Source: Jackrogersella multiformis (taxonomy: Eukaryota > Ascomycota > Sordariomycetes > Xylariales > Hypoxylaceae). Taken from it: DNA of 64,000 nucleotides. This document shows positions 58,930-64,000 of the stretch, in pieces; positions within the stretch are counted from its first letter, which is position 1, and every line of letters begins with the position of its first letter. A program made the translations under genes and the position numbers. The notes beneath the pieces were generated by a model that was given only the letters and a program-made list of their open reading frames with translations, made no database searches and was not told the DNA's origin. The stretch spans positions 992,001 to 1,056,000 of the forward strand of contig CADCXD010000006.1 in NCBI GenBank assembly GCA_902806575.1, in the 5' to 3' direction.

Positions 58930-60674
58930 CTATGTAGCGGGATTGGTCAATATGGAATTTACTTCCCCAAAGTTCTTCATCGTATCCTCCAAAATCTTGT
59001 CGGCTCCTCTAGGGCTGCGCTCTTGCCATATTATTTTCTTATACTTGACGTCCCACGCTGTAGGCATCACCGCATCGAACGTGTTTTTCAGGTCCTCATT
59101 CAACCGCATTACGGCTTCCAGCTTGTTGGTGGGGATAACAGCACCCCTAGCATTACTGGCCAAGCTTTCATTGAACTTCTCCAGGAGATGGCGTTGCCTT
59201 CGCATCTTCGGTGATATAACGGGTATCGACGTTGCTGGATTGGATGGCGTCGTATTTGCTTGTGTTTCATCATTCCGTAAAGCCTCTTCGAGATTCTCGG
59301 CCAAGCGCAGACACTCCTCGACGAGAAACATCTGTGCGGTTCTGTCTTTGGATAATACTTGAAGGTTGTATAGCTGCTTCGGCTTTCCAGAGACAAGGTT
59401 GGACTGGGCTGAAGAACTTGAGTCCTTAGGAGCCTGCTCGAGTTCGACGATGACTAATTTACGGATAAACCGTAATGAAGAGTTTATGCTAAAGAGGCTA
59501 TCCACCACTACTTCAATGTCTTGCAGAGGCGTCGTCAAGGCAGCATCAATTGACGTTGGTTCACCGTCAAGTTCCTCAAAGCTCTCTTCTAGTACAGTCC
59601 ATCTTTCAATCGCAAATTCCAGTGGCTTCCCTTTCCCAAGTGCCGCCATAAGGTTATTTCGATGGCCTCGGAACATTTGAGATGAGCTCTCCCCACTCTC
59701 GTGTTCAAGCTTTTTCAACATACCATCTATCGTTGAGTTAGTAACTGAGCGAGCTCCGGTTGACACCTAATAGTGTGTGTTCTCAACATAAGGTATATGT
59801 AATAAGATAAAATGCCATGCTTACCTGTTGCAACGGCAATGTTCACAAAGCTCTTCGTGATGAAGTCGTGAATAGGGCGATACCTGTCGGCATCGTCCTC
59901 AAACACATTCTCCAGCGATCCCGTTTTCGACAGAAGAAAACTGGTGGCCCACATCTCCAGCCGGGCACAAAGTCCGGATATACTGGTCTCACGCAACTGT
60001 GATGTTACAGAAAGACTGTTTAGTGCATCTAGACATAGTCGGCAGAGAAAGGTCACTGGCACAGATTCGAATCTGTCTGTCACTGTGGACATGGTTTTCA
60101 TTCCAATTTGTCGATCGCTAGGTAGCTCCACGATCGGATTTGATAGTGTAGCCTCCACATTGATTCCGCCTAACAGTTCCTGGTGTATCCTTGGATCGGC
60201 TGGCAGTCGTGACCCTGGAAATGGCGTGTATTCTGGCAGTGTTTCGCCGAGCGTTTGCAATTTACGGGTCATTGCCTCGACCGCATCCATTTGCTGCTTG
60301 AGTTCCTCGAAACCACCTGCTTCGAATGATAGTCGATTTACTATCGTTCGCATCGTTACCTTGTTGTCTGAAGTTACGAGTCCCTTTAAATTTCTATCAA
60401 CATTTGACATGGACTTTTTGAGCTGACCTAGAAGGTGATTGAAGTTCTCTTCTAGGTCTGGATGGATAGGCCTTCCGGATATCTCGATATGTCGAAGTAG
60501 GGTAGTCATTGATTGCTGTGCTGCAAAAAGCCGCAAGTAAATCTCAGTGTATCGATCATCCCCGAAACTCTTAAAGGCTTTGTTCATACCGAAGACAAGA
60601 TTGGCTGTGTTAATCGTGACTTGGATAGCGGCTATCAGATTCTGACTAAGAGACAATATAGACAAAGGGTCCAT
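58930..60674 (-). CDS. Helical protein with fungal STAND/PigL N-terminal-type domain (2 exons)
   Basis: Exons on the minus strand are 60674-59825 and 59744-58930, for 554 residues. The start MDPLSILSLSQNLIAAI is the typical opening of the fungal N-terminal helical domain found on STAND/NACHT proteins (PigL_N type). The next 130 residues are amphipathic helices. The rest is a second helical region with no ATPase, ankyrin or WD motifs, so this is a stand-alone helical protein. Intron 59745-59824 has a GTAAGC donor. The first downstream TAG (ending 59767) would shift the frame and stop after about ten residues, whereas a CAG ending 59745 (or a GAG ending 59754) restores it. The gene is divergent with the HeLo-like gene 325 bp away. 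Function is unknown; a role in incompatibility or defence is inferred from the domain class only. Confidence 0.72.
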
Positions 60675-60998
60675 TGTGCTATTATTGCTCAACACTTAAG
60701 GTATTTAAGAGTATTCGTTTAGAAATAGACTTCAGGGTTGTATCAAATTCGTTTAAGGGCAACGACTGAATATAATAATATCCCATTATGATAAATTCAA
60801 CAACGGGCGACGTGGCGGGGGATGAGGTAGAGGCCAATCAGCATAGCTAAATAACGCCTGATCGATATCCAATAGCGACATTCCCGATATGACGTGAGTG
60901 AGATGGCACCAGTACCCCGCTTCTCCTTACTTGCAACATTACAAGGCTCCAGAGGTTTTTTCCATGCTTGTTTCTGCTCAATATCCAAGCTGTTCGTC
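60675..60998. other. Short divergent promoter region
   Basis: 324 bp between the start codons of the two divergent helical-domain genes. An in-frame upstream ATG at 60903 would lengthen the plus-strand gene by 32 residues. Confidence 0.55.
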
Positions 60999-63119
60999 AT
61001 GTACGTGGATCCACTAACACTATCGGCCATCAGGGGACTATTCCCCCTTTTTAAGGCCTGCGAAGCAATCTACAAAACCTGGCGTCTCGTTCAGACATTT
61101 GGGAGAGACCTTTTCACGGCGGAGTGCAAGATTAATGCACAATACCATAGGTTGATGCATATTGGAAGTCGAAAACGGAACCAGCTCGCTAATCCTCCAG
61201 ACCCGAACGATGATTTACATCCTGTCACAGTAGCTATATTCGATTTACTGCAGTGTGTGAAGATGACCTATGAAAAGTGCGAGGAGATTATTGAGGAAAT
61301 CAAAAGTAAAGCCCTTACACCCTTCTAGGAGTTACAAAACTAACAACGACAAGGAAAACCTGCTAAATTGCAGAAGCGAGTGCCTCCCACTACCATATCT
61401 TCGAGACAATCAGAAGCTGTTCGTCCAAGTGTGATCAACTCAACAACCTCATCTACTAGTATAATTGCCCATTCAGCGTCTTATCCAGCATCTAGCAACC
61501 TTTCCGCTCCAATCTCCCGGAACACAATATCCAACCCCCCATTTCCTGCTTCTAATCTCGGAAACATACCGAAGCAGTTCGATGTGCCTAAAAAGAAGGA
61601 TAAACGGTTTCGTTTCAGGACGATCCTCCCAATTAGATCATTGAGGAAATTAGAGGAAGAAAAATCGCCGAAGGTGAAGCCGACGGCTTCACCAAGACCA
61701 ATAGCTGCACAGGTTAATTTAACAATATCAAACCTCTTGACTGAAGCTGAGTCTTCTGGGATACAACCAACAGAAAATTCCGAAGTTCTTCAGGCTCATA
61801 CGGATAATTACCAGAAAGTGAAATGGGCTACTAAGGATAAGGAAAGACTCCATGCGTGCATTGACGAACTTACAGAGCTTAATGATGCATTGGATCATCT
61901 AACTCAACCACAACAAGGGAATGGCTTAGTTCCGTGCTCTCCTGGTGACAAGGCCCAAGAAGACGGTTTCCGAAACACGGCCTTAAGGACTCAAAGTGCT
62001 TTAGACCGACTACACCGATCATTGAGAGCTATGAATGGGACCAACTACCGTGTCTGCTTACAGCTGGCAGAAGACTTTGAGAGGCACGGGATGGTTTTCC
62101 TTCAGAACCACGACTATCTTAATCTAGCTGACAGAGGGTTCATTTACTTTATCCTCCAGAGACAATTGACACCCCAAACCAACATCCAGCCAGAATCTGC
62201 AGAATATCAATCTTCTCTTTTTGTTGCGGAATCTGCACTTGACTCCACAGAGTCTCTTCGAAGTCTCCCTCAAGATCAGCATGCCATTAATCTTGAGAAA
62301 TGTAAAGAATTCGCCGACGTTGATACCATTAATGAGTTCGAAAGATGGGGTGGCATATTTCCTCCAATTGCAAACACGGCGGCTAAGTTGGATGTTCACT
62401 GGTTATTCAAGGACCGATTCCATTCATGGTCAAGAAATGGAACACTAGCTACAGAGCTCAGCAAGGGAGATCTAGCTGCTCGGATGTCTGTTAATGCTCG
62501 AATCCGATTAGCTTCATTCATTACCAATGCTTTCCTTTACCTCTCCAAGGTCAGGCCGATGTGTCAACCAATCACTCTTGACACATTTAGATACTACAGC
62601 CTTGGGAAAGGAAAGTCTCCCCAGGCAGACTTCGAACCTCTAAAACAAAGACCTTATATTGATTTCGGTTTCGGTCAAAGGACAGGCATAGTCATTGGAG
62701 TGGATTCGTTTCCCTGCTCTCTGAACCCAATTGTTGACCTAGGTATTATCTTGGTCCAAATTGGGCTCTGCGTCTCCCATAAATACGACAGCCAAGAGCC
62801 CTCATCCTTGGCTGACGCACGGTCATGGGCGGTGTCAAACCTGAAAATTCTTGATTATCATCTTCCTGTCGGATATATCGAGATTGCCAACGATTGCCTT
62901 CAATTCAAGTCTCAGAGAATATCTGGAGAGTACGAAGAAGACCAGAAGATAGAAAATGAGTTTTTGCTAGATAAGGTGAGACGGATTAGGGAATTGAATG
63001 ATGAATTCCATTCTACGACTCAAATGGGCTCGTTGATCCCAACGATACAACTCGAAAACATGGACACTACCAATTCAATAGCCAATGCGAGGGCAAGTCG
63101 GACAGATGAGGTTCTTTAG
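60999..63119 (+). CDS. HeLo-like N-terminal domain with C-terminal DUF7580-like region (2 exons)
   Basis: Exons 60999-61305 and 61354-63119 give 690 residues. The 48-nt intron 61306-61353 has a GTAAAG donor, a perfect AACTAAC branch and an AAG acceptor, and joins two frames that are otherwise separate. Residues 1-105 (MYVDPLTLSAIRGLFPLFKACEAI.., FGRDLFTAECKI) match the helical HeLo/HeLo-like prion-inhibition domain. In HET-S, HELLP and related proteins this domain forms membrane-active bundles that kill the cell when unleashed. A Ser/Pro-rich linker and a basic patch (KKKDKRFRFRTI) follow. The C-terminal 350 residues resemble DUF7580, with an RIRLASFITNAFLYL helix and a NPIVDLGIILVQIGLC block of kinase-like aspect. 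The domain calls come from pattern recognition. An alternative ATG lies at 60903. Confidence 0.72.
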
Positions 63120-64000
63120 GGGGTCGGCAGATGATTAGAAGGCTACGGATACTTATTTTCTACCTACCTAGTACTTGTGAGCTTAGAATATTTGGTCTCG
63201 TTATATATACTCCTAATATAAACCACTATGCCCATGGTTGTAAGTTGTCTCCACTCTTTACCCCTTTTTAAAAGTATTACCCCTGAAGAAATTACCCGTC
63301 ACGTGCTTCTCTCAACGTCATATATCAAAGTACAGCATGAAGGTTTATATATATATATATAATATATTAAGTTCTTTCTTCGGGATTAATGATTTAAGTA
63401 ATATAAATTAGATTACGTGCTACCCGTTGCCATGTCACTGGGCTGTTTTGATTCAAATTATAGGTTACGGAACTTATAATGCATATATTACACGTTCCCT
63501 ACGTTTAAATTCGATGTTGAAATTTATGATCATACCATAATAAGAAGCTGTCATTGTTAAAGTGCCTCACCTTTCGACGTTATGAATCCGGCATGTAAAT
63601 TTGTAAACATTGTTAACGAATATATACCCAGGCATTCTTGATTACTTGGACCTATTGCTTAGGTTATTTTTCCTCAGCTAATAGTGACCTTTGAACCTTT
63701 ATATTATTGTGAATTATCTAGGCCTAAGCTATGTACTTAATATCGTTCTTATGATTTGGATGTGAATTATTTCGACAATGTATTTGTCCCTTTCCTTTTC
63801 ATGATCTACCGAAATAATTATATCATTCATTCACAACAACAGTAAAGGGGGGTAGCGACAGTTACCGTAAGATGGCAATCACATCAACGTCAAAGATTCC
63901 GTAAAGCACAAGGGATTCGAATCCAGGACATGCTTTCGTGGATATTACTCGATAACCACTACTGGTAACATCAATAACAACATATCGTCGGTATTTTTAC
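63120..64000. other. Right-edge intergenic region
   Basis: AT-rich, with a (TA)n run at about 63345-63366. A tRNA-like B-box and D-arm pattern lies on the minus strand at about 63895-63968 (see findings). No gene recognised. Confidence 0.55.

Noticed and set aside
1..64000. CRISPR arrays, bacterial operons, riboswitches
   Set aside because: Gene structure is eukaryotic throughout, and no spaced repeat array was seen.

Overview
The window looks like nuclear DNA of a filamentous ascomycete, probably a Sordariomycete. The clade is inferred from gene style and content, not proven. Genes carry many short introns (about 48-100 nt) with GTRNGT donors and CTAAC-type branch sites. Orthologous-looking Hir1, Cdc2/Cdk1, Mlp1/TPR and KTR-type mannosyltransferase genes are present. 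A 5.8-kb retroelement has been reduced almost entirely to A/T by C-to-T and G-to-A change, the mark of repeat-induced point mutation (RIP).

Layout. 0-2 kb: a one-pass membrane protein of unknown role. 3.4-4.5 kb: a Gre2/DFR-type NAD(P)-dependent reductase with an apparent 1-nt frameshift near its C terminus. About 5.1 kb: a small Cys-rich ORF. 8-11.2 kb: a secreted GH17 glucanase and a GH64 beta-1,3-glucanase, convergent. 12.3-19.0 kb: a DUF6594-type membrane-protein gene split by a RIP-degraded LTR retrotransposon with 313-bp LTRs and an exact 5-bp target duplication. 19.6-24.9 kb: a Zn2Cys6 transcription factor followed by two convergent NmrA/isoflavone-reductase-like genes. 26.8-32.1 kb: a divergent pair made of a free-standing nucleoside phosphorylase-fold protein and a NACHT-ankyrin STAND receptor. 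32.5-33.3 kb: a four-exon MYND protein. 34.9-36.9 kb: a GT15 mannosyltransferase. 37.8-41.1 kb: hir1. 42.4-43.5 kb: cdc2. 44.5-45.6 kb: an AlkB-like dioxygenase. 45.8-47.6 kb: an M20 amidohydrolase. 49.1-51.2 kb: a membrane protein with three tandem Cys-rich domains and a predicted 7-nt microexon. 52.2-58.4 kb: mlp1. 58.9-63.1 kb: a divergent pair made of a STAND-N-terminal-type helical protein and a HeLo-like/DUF7580-like protein.

The most interesting candidate system is the phosphorylase/NACHT pair. The phosphorylase-fold protein ends in a short Gly/Asn/Gln motif, and the receptor has a related motif at its extreme N terminus. That is the architecture expected of fungal NLR-to-effector amyloid signalling. 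Together with the HeLo-like and STAND-N-like genes at 59-63 kb, the window carries two immune or incompatibility-type loci among housekeeping genes.

Exon coordinates were derived by hand from splice motifs, reading-frame continuity and family expectation. All spliced models below are multiples of three. Homology statements come from recognising motifs and were not checked by a database search.
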